DNA of 64,000 nucleotides from Halopseudomonas pachastrellae (GTDB taxonomy: Bacteria > Pseudomonadota > Gammaproteobacteria > Pseudomonadales > Pseudomonadaceae). The position numbers and the translations under genes are program-made. The stretch covers positions 1 to 64,000 of the forward strand of contig NZ_FOUD01000020.1 in NCBI RefSeq assembly GCF_900114765.1, written 5' to 3'. Below are positions 47,792-55,438 of this stretch, piece by piece. Every line of letters begins with the position of its first letter. The first letter of the stretch is position 1. Under the pieces are notes generated by a model. It was not told where the DNA came from and did no database searches. It was given only the letters and a program-made list of their open reading frames with translations.

Positions 47792-48826
47792 TCAGTCGGC
47801 GATCTTCACCACCAGCTTGCCGAAGTTCTTCCCTTCGAGCAGGCCAATAAAGGCATCGGGCGCGTTTTCCAGCCCCTCTACACGGTCTTCTTTTACCCGA
47901 ACCCGGCCCTCGGCGACCCAGGGCGTCATGGTCTTGAGAAAGTCGGGATAGCAGTGGCCGTAGTTGTCAAAGATGATAAAGCCCTGCATGCGGATGCGCT
48001 GGCTGAGCATCAGACGCATCAGCTGCGGCAGGCGATCGGGGCCCTCGGGCAGACTGGTGGCGTTGTACTGGGCAATCAGGCCGCACAGCGGCACGCGGGC
48101 GTGGGCGTTGAGCAGCGGCATGACCGCGTCGAATACCTTGCCGCCAACGTTCTCGAAGTACACGTCGATGCCCTTGGGGCAGGCTGCGGCCAGTTTCTCG
48201 GCGAGTGCCGGGTCTTTATGGTCGATACAGGCATCAAAACCCAATTCTTTGACGGCGTACTCGCACTTTTCTGCACCACCGGCCACGCCCACCACCTGAC
48301 AGCCCAGAACCTTCGCCACTTGTCCCACCACGGTGCCAACCGGGCCGGTTGCCGCGCCGACCACCACGGTTTCGCCCACCTTGGGCTGGCCGATGTCGGT
48401 CAGACCCATGTAGCCGGTGAAGCCGGGCATGCCGAGTACGCCCAGGGCCTGTGAGGGTTCAGCCATGTTGCGGTCCAGGCGAAACACCATGCTGCCATCA
48501 GACAGGGTGTAGTCCTGCCAGCCGGAGGCAAAGCACATGACCAGGTCTCCTGCGGCGTAGCCTTCGAGCTGGGAGCTGACCACTTCGCTGACGGTGCCGC
48601 AGGTCATTACGCCGCCAACCGGTACCGGGTCGGCATAGGACTTAGCGTCGCTCATGCGCCCACGCATGTAGGGGTCAAGCGACATCCAGCGGTTGCGCAG
48701 CAGCATCTGCCCGGCTTGCACGGTGGGGACAGGGGTTTCGACCATGCGGAAATTGGCCTGGGTCGGGGCGCCAACCGGGCGCGACTCCAGCAGTATCTGG
48801 CGATTGATATCGGAAGTCTGGGGCAT
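47792..48826 (-). CDS. NADP-dependent alkenal/one oxidoreductase (CurA-like, MDR family)
   Basis: A 344-residue medium-chain reductase without zinc ligands, of the leukotriene B4 12-hydroxydehydrogenase/CurA group, which reduces activated C=C bonds with NADPH. Signatures are RNRWMSLDPYMRGRMSD, GVLGMPGFTGYMGLTDIGQP, VGAATGPVGTVVGQVAKVLG (dinucleotide site) and VDVYFENVGG-type IDVYFENVGGKVFDAVM. The ATG at 48826 has AGAGGA upstream; 17 upstream in-frame codons are discounted. It converges with glpD and appears to be monocistronic. The physiological substrate is unknown. Confidence 0.88.
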   Translation of the reverse strand: MPQTSDINRQILLESRPVGAPTQANFRMVETPVPTVQAGQMLLRNRWMSLDPYMRGRMSDAKSYADPVPVGGVMTCGTVSEVVSSQLEGYAAGDLVMCFASGWQDYTLSDGSMVFRLDRNMAEPSQALGVLGMPGFTGYMGLTDIGQPKVGETVVVGAATGPVGTVVGQVAKVLGCQVVGVAGGAEKCEYAVKELGFDACIDHKDPALAEKLAAACPKGIDVYFENVGGKVFDAVMPLLNAHARVPLCGLIAQYNATSLPEGPDRLPQLMRLMLSQRIRMQGFIIFDNYGHCYPDFLKTMTPWVAEGRVRVKEDRVEGLENAPDAFIGLLEGKNFGKLVVKIAD

Positions 48827-48946
48827 TGTTTTTGTCCTCTGGTCAGGGCCGTCGGCCGACGACTGTGCCGCCGACAATGCGCCAGCGCCTGGCAGGGGTC
48901 AAGCGGGTATCGGGTTGCTTGATGTTGCGGTATTGATGGGCCGGGC

Positions 48947-49444
48947 TCAGTTGCTGCGCCAGGCGCGCCGGAAGTCCTCGGCGTGGCCACCCCTATGGGG
49001 GTAGGAGGCTTCCCAGATTCGCGCTAGGCTAGCCAGCGACGCCCCGGCCTTGGGCAGCATGTGCTGGCGCTGGTAGACAAGCCAGGCGATAGCGGCGGCG
49101 TAACCCAGGTTGTAGCCCAGCTCGGCGTGCGGGTCGGTCAGGAAGCAGTGCTGGCTGGCCAGGCCGCGCACCTTGCTGGCCAGGTCCGGCTGAAAGGCCA
49201 GGTAGTCATCCCAGATCAGCGTGTGCAAGCGTGGCGGAATGGCAAACGGACCGACGGCATCTGCAGCCCGGCGACTGGTTGGCAAGCTGCTCATGCACAA
49301 CAGGGTGCCCAGCAGCAGGCGCTGGAGTTGTGGGCAGTCGAGCTGCAGGTACTGCATGACCGGTTGCAGTTGCTGGTGCTGCGGATGGAGTGACTCGACC
49401 AACGAAAAGGCTGACGACTGGGCAGAAGCGAGGTTGGCAGACAT
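48947..49444 (-). CDS. Hypothetical protein
   Basis: I do not recognise this 165-residue protein. It is predicted soluble and mainly helical, with no signal peptide. Visible features are PQLQRLLLGTLLCMSSLP, PPRLHTLIWDDYLAFQPDLA, an aromatic-rich ELGYNLGYAAAIAWLVYQRQ segment and a basic C-terminus (EDFRRAWRSN). Codon use resembles the neighbouring genes, and the length and lack of a better frame support it as a real gene. It is divergent from the hybrid sensor kinase gene across a 158-base gap. Confidence 0.65.
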   Translation of the reverse strand: MSANLASAQSSAFSLVESLHPQHQQLQPVMQYLQLDCPQLQRLLLGTLLCMSSLPTSRRAADAVGPFAIPPRLHTLIWDDYLAFQPDLASKVRGLASQHCFLTDPHAELGYNLGYAAAIAWLVYQRQHMLPKAGASLASLARIWEASYPHRGGHAEDFRRAWRSN

Positions 49445-49602
49445 GCAGGTACGTCCTGTCAGTTAGCGTCCTGTGTTAAAGCATAGCGCTAGTAACCAGC
49501 AGTAAAGTGTTGTTCTTAAATTATTTAACGCCGCCATGGTTGCGCCATATAACCAGTCGGCATATAGGCCAAATGCATAACAACGATGGGCCCTAAATTC
49601 GC

Positions 49603-51396
49603 ATGACCTCAAGCACTCCTTCTGCCGCTGTCGGCATTGATGAACCTGCGCTGTTGGCGCAACAGCGCGGCTTTGCCCGTTTGCGCTTCAGCGGGCCGCT
49701 GGAGCAGGCGTTTCAGCACTACCTGCACGTGAAGATGGCGGGTCGTGTCGTTGTCGTCGCTGCTTCCTCTATTCTCTTCATGCTGCTGTTCATGTGGCTT
49801 GATCATCTTTATCTGCCGCCTGAGGTGGCGCGCTACACCTTGAGTATTCGTGCGGCGGCGTTGCTGCTGGTGTGTGGCGCTATCTGGTACGCCAACCGTC
49901 CGGGGCGGGTAAGGCCGGCGCGGGCCTTTGCGGTATCGACGCTGGCCTATTGCTGCTCCGGCCTGATGGTGGTGATGGTGATTACTGTTGCCCGGCTGGC
50001 CGAGGTGCCCATTCGCGTGACGCACGATGGTCTTTATCTGGTGCTGCTGTCGGGGTTCTTTCTGGTGGCGTTGCCCATGCGCCACGCGGTGATCGGCTCG
50101 TGGGTGATTGTGCTGAGCTATCTGGCTGCCGCCCAGCTCTCTGGCAGCGAGCCGGCCCGGGTGATATCCGACGGCATCTTTTTGAGCAACTTTGCGCTGA
50201 TGGGCTCGCTCGGCGCCTATATCTACGAGTACATGCAGCGTCAGGGCTATGTGAACGAGCAATTGCTGGAGGCGGCTCGGCGCCGCGCCGAGCGCGAAAG
50301 TCAGAGCAAAACCCGCTTTCTGGCGACGGCCAGTCACGACTTGCGCCAGCCGTTGCACGCCATGTTGCTGTTCATCCAGCATCTGCAGGATCAGGTACTG
50401 GAAGGCGAGGCGCGCCGTACCGTGGAGCGCCTGACCGACTCGACCCAGCTGCTGCAGGCGATGCTGAATTCGCTGCTGGATATCTCGCGGTTGAGCGTGG
50501 GCATGGTGCGGCCGCAAACCCGCTCGTTCAATTTGCGGCCCTGGTTAGAGCGCCTGGTCGCCAGCCTTGAGACTTACGCCCGGCGCAGGGGCATCCGGCT
50601 GGAGATTGATTGCCCGCCGCATCTGGCGGTCCAGAGCGATCCGCTGCTGCTGGAGCGGCTACTACGCAATTACCTGAACAACGCACTGATTCATGCCGAG
50701 GCCAGCCTGGTGCGGATTGAAGTGGTGCGCGTGGACGAGCGCTTACGTATTGCCGTGGTCGACAACGGCTGCGGGCTGGCCGACGCTGATCAGGAGCGCA
50801 TCTTTGAGGAGTTTACCCAGTTGCGTAACCCTGCGCGCACCCTGGATAAGGGCGTGGGGTTGGGGCTGAGTATCTGTCGGCAGATACTGCATTTGCTGGC
50901 CTATCCCTCGGGCTTGTGGTCACGGGTTGGGGAGGGCGCCCGGTTCTGGTTTGAGGCGCCGGTGGGCGAGTGGCAGATGGAGCCGCAAGAGCCGGTGAGC
51001 GTGGTAATGCCTCAGCTGCGCGGCCAGGTTGCTTTGATCGAGAATGACCGCGTTAGCCGCGAGGCCATGCAGGCGCTGCTGTCCAGTTGGGGCTGCATTG
51101 TGTGGGCGTTTTCGAGTGCCGAGGAGGCCGTGGCAGGGCTGCGCACTGTGGCTGTCGACGTCTTGTTGAGTGATTACCGCCTGGAAGGCGAGCTTAACGG
51201 TCTGGAGCTGATTCGGCAGCTGCGCGAGCACGGCTATTATGCCGGCCCCGCTGCGCTGGTCACGGCAGACACCTCGGAGGAGTTGACTGAAGCAGTGCGC
51301 CTGGCCGATGTTCAGCTGCTTTACAAGCCGGTATTGCCAGCACGCCTGCGGCGCACCGTGCAGCAGTTGCTGGCGCAGGCGCCAGTTCACACCTAG
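49603..51396 (+). CDS. Hybrid sensor histidine kinase/response regulator
   Basis: A 597-residue membrane kinase. About six hydrophobic segments span residues 45-215, with little periplasmic sequence, suggesting it senses a membrane or intracellular signal. The HisKA motif SHDLRQPLHAMLLF lies near residue 246 (phosphorylated His), followed by the ATPase domain with NYLNNALIHAEA (N box), VVDNGCGLAD (G1) and DKGVGLGLSICRQIL (G2). A C-terminal receiver (about residues 475-590) has the phospho-aspartate in VLLSDYRLEGELNGLEL and the lysine in LYKPVLPARL. The convergent LuxR-type regulator gene at 51509-52150 is its likely partner. Confidence 0.9.
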   Translation: MTSSTPSAAVGIDEPALLAQQRGFARLRFSGPLEQAFQHYLHVKMAGRVVVVAASSILFMLLFMWLDHLYLPPEVARYTLSIRAAALLLVCGAIWYANRPGRVRPARAFAVSTLAYCCSGLMVVMVITVARLAEVPIRVTHDGLYLVLLSGFFLVALPMRHAVIGSWVIVLSYLAAAQLSGSEPARVISDGIFLSNFALMGSLGAYIYEYMQRQGYVNEQLLEAARRRAERESQSKTRFLATASHDLRQPLHAMLLFIQHLQDQVLEGEARRTVERLTDSTQLLQAMLNSLLDISRLSVGMVRPQTRSFNLRPWLERLVASLETYARRRGIRLEIDCPPHLAVQSDPLLLERLLRNYLNNALIHAEASLVRIEVVRVDERLRIAVVDNGCGLADADQERIFEEFTQLRNPARTLDKGVGLGLSICRQILHLLAYPSGLWSRVGEGARFWFEAPVGEWQMEPQEPVSVVMPQLRGQVALIENDRVSREAMQALLSSWGCIVWAFSSAEEAVAGLRTVAVDVLLSDYRLEGELNGLELIRQLREHGYYAGPAALVTADTSEELTEAVRLADVQLLYKPVLPARLRRTVQQLLAQAPVHT

Positions 51397-51414
51397 CGCC
51401 GCGCTACCCGGGGA

Positions 51415-51476
51415 GGTCGAGCTCCCGCTCGACCAGCGAACCTGTGTGCAACGTTATGGCCGAGTTGGAAATCGGC
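51415..51476. repeat. Inverted third copy of the composite hairpin module
   Basis: GGTCGAGC-TCCC-GCTCGACC (51415-51434) and GCCGA...TCGGC (51459-51476) are separated by about the same linker as in the copies between pgi and galE, but in the opposite orientation. Lying between the convergent kinase and regulator genes, it could serve as a bidirectional terminator. Confidence 0.75.
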
Positions 51477-51508
51477 GTTCCCGGCCCGTCATTCCGGCGT
51501 AGCGTCGC

Positions 51509-52150
51509 TTAAAAGCTCACCAGTCCGAGTTTGCGCGCGTGATTCACGCACTCGGTACGGTTGTGGCTTTCCAGTGAGGAGAACAGCGCCTTAAGGTGAG
51601 TTTTGACCGTATCTTCGGAGAGTGACAGGCGCTGGCAGATGAGCTTGTTGGGAAGACCTTCGGCGAGCAGGTCGAGGATCTCCAGCTGACGCGGGGTTAT
51701 GCCGACTTCGCGGGCGCTGTTCTGGCGATCCAGCGGGTGATTCTCGTCGCTGATCACTACCTGTGCGCCATACAGCAACTGGGTGACCGCCTGCAGCAGG
51801 GTTTTGCCGTCGGCGGTCTTGCTGATGAAGCCGGCGGCGCCCAGCTGCAGGGCGGCATCCAGGTCACTGGGGCTGTTGCTGGCGGTGAGGATGGCGATGG
51901 GCGCCATGGCGTCGGCGGCGCGCAGCTTCTGTAGGAGCGCCAGGCCGCTGCTGTCGGGCAGCTGCAGGTCCAGCAGAATCAGGTCGTAGGGGTGTTCATT
52001 TACCTTCTGCAGCGCCTCGGCGGCGTTATGGGCGTGGTCGAGCTGGACGCCTTCACAAAGCGAGCCAAGGGTCAGGCTCAAGCCGTCGAGGTAGATCTGG
52101 TGGTCATCAATCAGCAATAGCCGTGTATCGGGCGGCAGCGTGTTGCTCAT
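51509..52150 (-). CDS. LuxR/NarL-family response regulator
   Basis: A 213-residue cytosolic DNA-binding regulator. The receiver domain starts LLLIDDHQIYLDGLSLTLG, with the phospho-aspartate in LILLDLQLPDSSG and the lysine in AGFISKTADGK. The C-terminal LuxR helix-turn-helix reads ITPRQLEILDLLAEGLPNKL then SEDTVKTHLKALFSSL. It is convergent with the hybrid kinase gene 112 bases away, an arrangement that suggests a kinase-regulator pair. The regulated genes are not identifiable. Confidence 0.9.
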   Translation of the reverse strand: MSNTLPPDTRLLLIDDHQIYLDGLSLTLGSLCEGVQLDHAHNAAEALQKVNEHPYDLILLDLQLPDSSGLALLQKLRAADAMAPIAILTASNSPSDLDAALQLGAAGFISKTADGKTLLQAVTQLLYGAQVVISDENHPLDRQNSAREVGITPRQLEILDLLAEGLPNKLICQRLSLSEDTVKTHLKALFSSLESHNRTECVNHARKLGLVSF

Positions 52151-52205
52151 GCGTGGAGTCCTCTACGCGTGGGCTGCCTCAGTGCGTTCCCGGCGACAGC
52201 CTTTG

Positions 52206-53075
52206 TTATTGTTCCCGGCTTGATGATATGCAAGCTGTCTGATCAGGTCCAGAGTCGTGCCTGGGTAGGCGCTCACGCAGCTCGGTCAGCTCGCTGCGCA
52301 GGGCCTGTACTTCGGCCAGCAGCAGTTGCTGAGGGTCTTCCACTGGCTCCTGCGCCGGCTCCAGTGCATCGCGTTGATGCTGAATCGCATCCACGATCAC
52401 TGCAATGAACAGGTTCAGCATCATGAAGGTGGCAATCAGGATGAAGGGCACAAAGTAGAGCCAGGCGTAGGGGAACTCCTCCATCACCGGACGTACGATA
52501 CCCATCGACCAGCTTTCCAGCGTCATTACCTGAAACAGCGTGTAGAGGCTCGCGCCGAGGGTGCCGAACCACTCGGGAAAGGCTTCGCCGAACAGCTGGG
52601 TGGCAATGACCGCGGCAACATAGAAGATCAGGCCAAGCAGCGCGACGATGCTACCCATGCCGGGGAGCGAGGCGAGCAACGACTGCACAACCACCCGCAT
52701 GCTGGGCACGATGGAGACCAGACGCAGTACCCGCAGCACGCGCAGGGCGCGCAGCACCGCCAGCGGGCCGCTTGCAGGCACCAGTGCGATTGCCACCACC
52801 AGCGTGTCGAACAACCCCCAGGGGTCACGCAGCAGTCGCCAGCCGTGGGCGACAAAGCGCAGGGCGATCTCGACTACAAAGCAGGTGAGAATCAACTGGT
52901 CGAGCACGCGCAAAATGCCGCCCCAGCGCTGCATGACCGAAGGCGCGGTCTCCAGGCCAAGGATAACGGCATTGATAAGGATCAGGGCAGTGATGGTGTA
53001 CTGAAAACGCGGCTGCTCCAGCCGAGCGGCAAGGCGCTCGCGCCAAGGCGTGTTGAGATCAAGTGTCTGGTTCAT
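52206..53075 (-). CDS. Voltage-gated sodium channel (BacNaV type)
   Basis: A 289-residue single-domain six-helix channel subunit that would form a tetramer. The S4 voltage sensor carries arginines every third residue (R109, R112, R115, R118 in LRALRVLRVLRLV). The pore loop has the selectivity filter TLESWSM at residues 185-191, the filter of the bacterial sodium channel NavAb, followed by GIVRPVMEEFPYAW and S6 (ATFMMLNLFIAVIVDAI). The C-terminal neck leads to a coiled coil (LLLAEVQALRSELTELRERL). Sodium selectivity follows from established knowledge of this filter. Role here (motility, pH or salt response) is inferred only. Confidence 0.92.
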   Translation of the reverse strand: MNQTLDLNTPWRERLAARLEQPRFQYTITALILINAVILGLETAPSVMQRWGGILRVLDQLILTCFVVEIALRFVAHGWRLLRDPWGLFDTLVVAIALVPASGPLAVLRALRVLRVLRLVSIVPSMRVVVQSLLASLPGMGSIVALLGLIFYVAAVIATQLFGEAFPEWFGTLGASLYTLFQVMTLESWSMGIVRPVMEEFPYAWLYFVPFILIATFMMLNLFIAVIVDAIQHQRDALEPAQEPVEDPQQLLLAEVQALRSELTELRERLPRHDSGPDQTACISSSREQ

Positions 53076-53120
53076 GGGAGTCTTGAAAGGGGTTACGGCC
53101 TGCCATGCAGGCCGCCGGAA

Positions 53121-53669
53121 TCAGCGCTCGCTTTCGGCAAAGGCGCAGAGGGTGTAAGTGGGGATGCCGGTGTCCTGCATCTGGTGCGAGCCGCCCAGGT
53201 CGGGAAGATCGATGATGGCAGCGGCTTCGTAGACATCGGCACCGCTCTGACGCACCAGGCTGGCGGCGGCCAGGAAAGTACCACCGGTTGCGATCAGGTC
53301 ATCCAGCAGCAGCACCTGTTCGCCGCCGCTCAGGGCGTCGCGGTGCATTTGCAGGGTTGCCTCCCCGTACTCGGTCTCGTAGCTGGCGCTGAGCGTGTCG
53401 GCGGGCAGCTTGCCTGCCTTGCGGAACAGCACCAGGGGCCGGTTGAGTTCGTAGGCCAGAATCGAGCCGATCAGAAAGCCGCGGGCGTCGATCGCGCCGA
53501 TATGAGTGACCGGGCTGTCGATATAGCGCTGGATCAGGCTGTCGGCCACCATGCGCAGGGCCTTGGGTGACTGGAACAGCGGGGTGATGTCGCGGAAGGT
53601 GACACCTTCTTTCGGAAAGCCCGGCACCGGGCGAATCAGCGATTTGATAGCGTATTCGTCAAAGATCAT
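53121..53669 (-). CDS. apt: Adenine phosphoribosyltransferase
   Basis: A 182-residue cytosolic salvage enzyme making AMP from adenine and PRPP. Signatures are [40 protein letters not shown] and the PRPP-binding [20 protein letters not shown]. It lies 14 bases after anr on the same strand, the anr-apt neighbourhood familiar from Pseudomonas. Confidence 0.95.
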   Translation of the reverse strand: MIFDEYAIKSLIRPVPGFPKEGVTFRDITPLFQSPKALRMVADSLIQRYIDSPVTHIGAIDARGFLIGSILAYELNRPLVLFRKAGKLPADTLSASYETEYGEATLQMHRDALSGGEQVLLLDDLIATGGTFLAAASLVRQSGADVYEAAAIIDLPDLGGSHQMQDTGIPTYTLCAFAESER

Positions 53670-53683
53670 CAGCGGTTACCGGA

Positions 53684-54415
53684 TCAGTCGAGTTGGCCAC
53701 CGGCCAGCGCACAGAGCTCGCCGTGGTTGGTGATTTCTACTTCCTTGCCGTCGGCTGCGATCAGCCCCTGTTGCTGGAAGCGGGTGAACACGCGCGAGAC
53801 GGTTTCTACTGCCAGGCCCAGGTAGTTGCCAATGTCGTTGCGTGACATGGCCAGGCGGAAGGAACGGGCCGAGTAGCCGCGGGCGCGAAAACGGGCAGAC
53901 AGGTTGATCAGCAGCGTGGCAATGCGCTCGTCGGCGGTCTTTTTCGATAACAGCATCATCATCTGCTGATCATCGCGGATTTCGCGGCTCATCAGGCGCA
54001 TGACCTGACGGCGCAGCGACGGCATGGTGGCGGTCAGATCATCCAGGCGCTCGAAGGGGATTTCGCACACGGAGGTGGTTTCCAGTGCGACTGCCGAGAC
54101 CGGCTGGCGCTCGCCGTCCATGCCGGAGAGGCCAATCAGCTCGCTGGCCAGATGAAAACCGGTAATCTGCTCTACGCCTGCATCGTCAACGGTAAAGGTC
54201 TTGATGGTGCCGGAGCGCAGCGCGTAGAGCGAGTCAAAGGGGTCGCCCTGACGGAACAGCATCTCGCCCTTGCGCAGCGGCCGGCCACGCTTGACGATGC
54301 TGTCCAGCGTGTCGAGCTCCTGGTCTTGCAGCGCCAGCGGCAGGCACATGGCGGCCAGGCTGCAGTCCTTGCAGTGCGCTTCAGGCAGCGACTTGAGTTT
54401 GATTGCATCGGTCAT
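53684..54415 (-). CDS. anr: Oxygen-sensing regulator Anr (Fnr/Crp family)
   Basis: A 243-residue Fnr-type regulator. The N-terminal cysteines [11 protein letters not shown] (C-x2-C-x5-C) and a fourth cysteine in SVCEIPF can hold an oxygen-labile [4Fe-4S] cluster. A cyclic-nucleotide-binding fold follows, then a dimerisation helix and the helix-turn-helix [20 protein letters not shown], with the E-x2-S-R recognition residues for TTGAT-N4-ATCAA sites. The ATG at 54415 is preferred; a GTG three codons upstream is possible. Its position beside the cbb3 oxidase cluster fits its role in low-oxygen respiration, but I found no perfect Anr box upstream of ccoN or ccoG. Confidence 0.94.
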   Translation of the reverse strand: MTDAIKLKSLPEAHCKDCSLAAMCLPLALQDQELDTLDSIVKRGRPLRKGEMLFRQGDPFDSLYALRSGTIKTFTVDDAGVEQITGFHLASELIGLSGMDGERQPVSAVALETTSVCEIPFERLDDLTATMPSLRRQVMRLMSREIRDDQQMMMLLSKKTADERIATLLINLSARFRARGYSARSFRLAMSRNDIGNYLGLAVETVSRVFTRFQQQGLIAADGKEVEITNHGELCALAGGQLD

Positions 54416-54500
54416 GACGGTCACAGCTCCGTTGTTCGATCAGCAAAGCCTACCGCAAGCAGGGCATCGTCGCCACGCCTGGGAGTGTTGTAACAGGTGT

Positions 54501-55226
54501 TCATTCATGCCCGTGATGTGCCTGCGATGGCAGGCTCAAGTGCTGCATCAGCCATTGTTGATGCGGGCCGGGCAAGGTCCAGAGTCCAAACAGGATTATT
54601 ACCAGCGCGGCGCTGACCCGCAGGCTGCGCCGACGCAGCAGGGCGGTCAGGCGCTCGGCTGCAGCGCCGGTAGCCAGCAACGTCGGCAGGGTGCCGAGAC
54701 CAAAGAAGAGCATCAACAGGGCGGAATGGCCAGCGCTGCCGTGGCTGCTGCTCCAGATCAGGGTGCTGTACACCAGGCCACAGGGCAGCCAGCCCCAGAG
54801 GGCACCGAGCAGCAGGGCCTGACCGGGCCGCTGCACCGGCAACAGGGCGCGGGCGTGCGGTTCGATATGGCGCCACAGGCCGCGACCGAGCTGTTCAATG
54901 CGGGTCAGGCCCGCCCACCAGTTGGCCAGGTACAGCCCCATGGCGATCATCAAGAGGCCGGCGATGCTGCGCAGGATCACACCCAGGCCCATGCCCTGCA
55001 GGGCCCAGCCGAGGCTGCCAAGCAGGGCGCCGGCGGCGCTGTAGCTGGCAATGCGGCCGGCGTTGTAGGACAGCAGCAGGCGCCACAGCGGCCAGCCATG
55101 GCGGCGCTCCGGCGGAATGGCCATGGTCAGGGCGCCCATCAGGCCGCCGCACATGCCGATACAGTGCCCGCCGCCGAGCAGGCCCAAGGCCAGCGCGGTC
55201 AGCAACTGGGGTAGCAGGTCGCTCAT
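54501..55226 (-). CDS. TauE/SafE-type membrane protein of the cbb3 oxidase cluster
   Basis: A 241-residue integral membrane protein with about six hydrophobic segments. The first contains GGGHCIGMCGGLMGALTMAI, a His-Cys-x2-Met-Cys motif in the membrane that suggests copper or other metal binding. Proteins of this kind are usually annotated as sulfite exporter TauE/SafE but recur after ccoS in cbb3 clusters, so a role in copper supply to the oxidase is more plausible than sulfite export. It overlaps ccoS by four bases. In some pseudomonads hemN lies between this gene and anr; it is absent here. Confidence 0.8.
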   Translation of the reverse strand: MSDLLPQLLTALALGLLGGGHCIGMCGGLMGALTMAIPPERRHGWPLWRLLLSYNAGRIASYSAAGALLGSLGWALQGMGLGVILRSIAGLLMIAMGLYLANWWAGLTRIEQLGRGLWRHIEPHARALLPVQRPGQALLLGALWGWLPCGLVYSTLIWSSSHGSAGHSALLMLFFGLGTLPTLLATGAAAERLTALLRRRSLRVSAALVIILFGLWTLPGPHQQWLMQHLSLPSQAHHGHE

Positions 55227-55438
55227 GAATGGGGTTTTTGCTCGTTGTCCGCTGCGTCGCCGTTGTTCTCGCGCTGCTGCGCGGCGAGGTGCGCCGGGTC
55301 ATCTTCGTCAAACAAGATGCTGTGCGCGGGGCTGTCGAGGTCTTCGTACTGGCCGTTGTTGACCGCCCAGTTGAACAGGCAGACAGCAATAATGACCAGC
55401 ACGATGGCGATGGGCACGAGAATGTAGAGGACGGTCAT
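55223..55438 (-). CDS. ccoS: cbb3 oxidase maturation protein CcoS
   Basis: A 71-residue protein with one N-terminal membrane helix (YILVPIAIVLVIIAVCLFNW) and an acidic tail containing QYEDLDSPAHSILFDED, the CcoS signature. CcoS is needed to place heme and copper in CcoN. It overlaps ccoI upstream and the TauE/SafE gene downstream by four bases each. Confidence 0.93.
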   Translation of the reverse strand: MTVLYILVPIAIVLVIIAVCLFNWAVNNGQYEDLDSPAHSILFDEDDPAHLAAQQRENNGDAADNEQKPHS

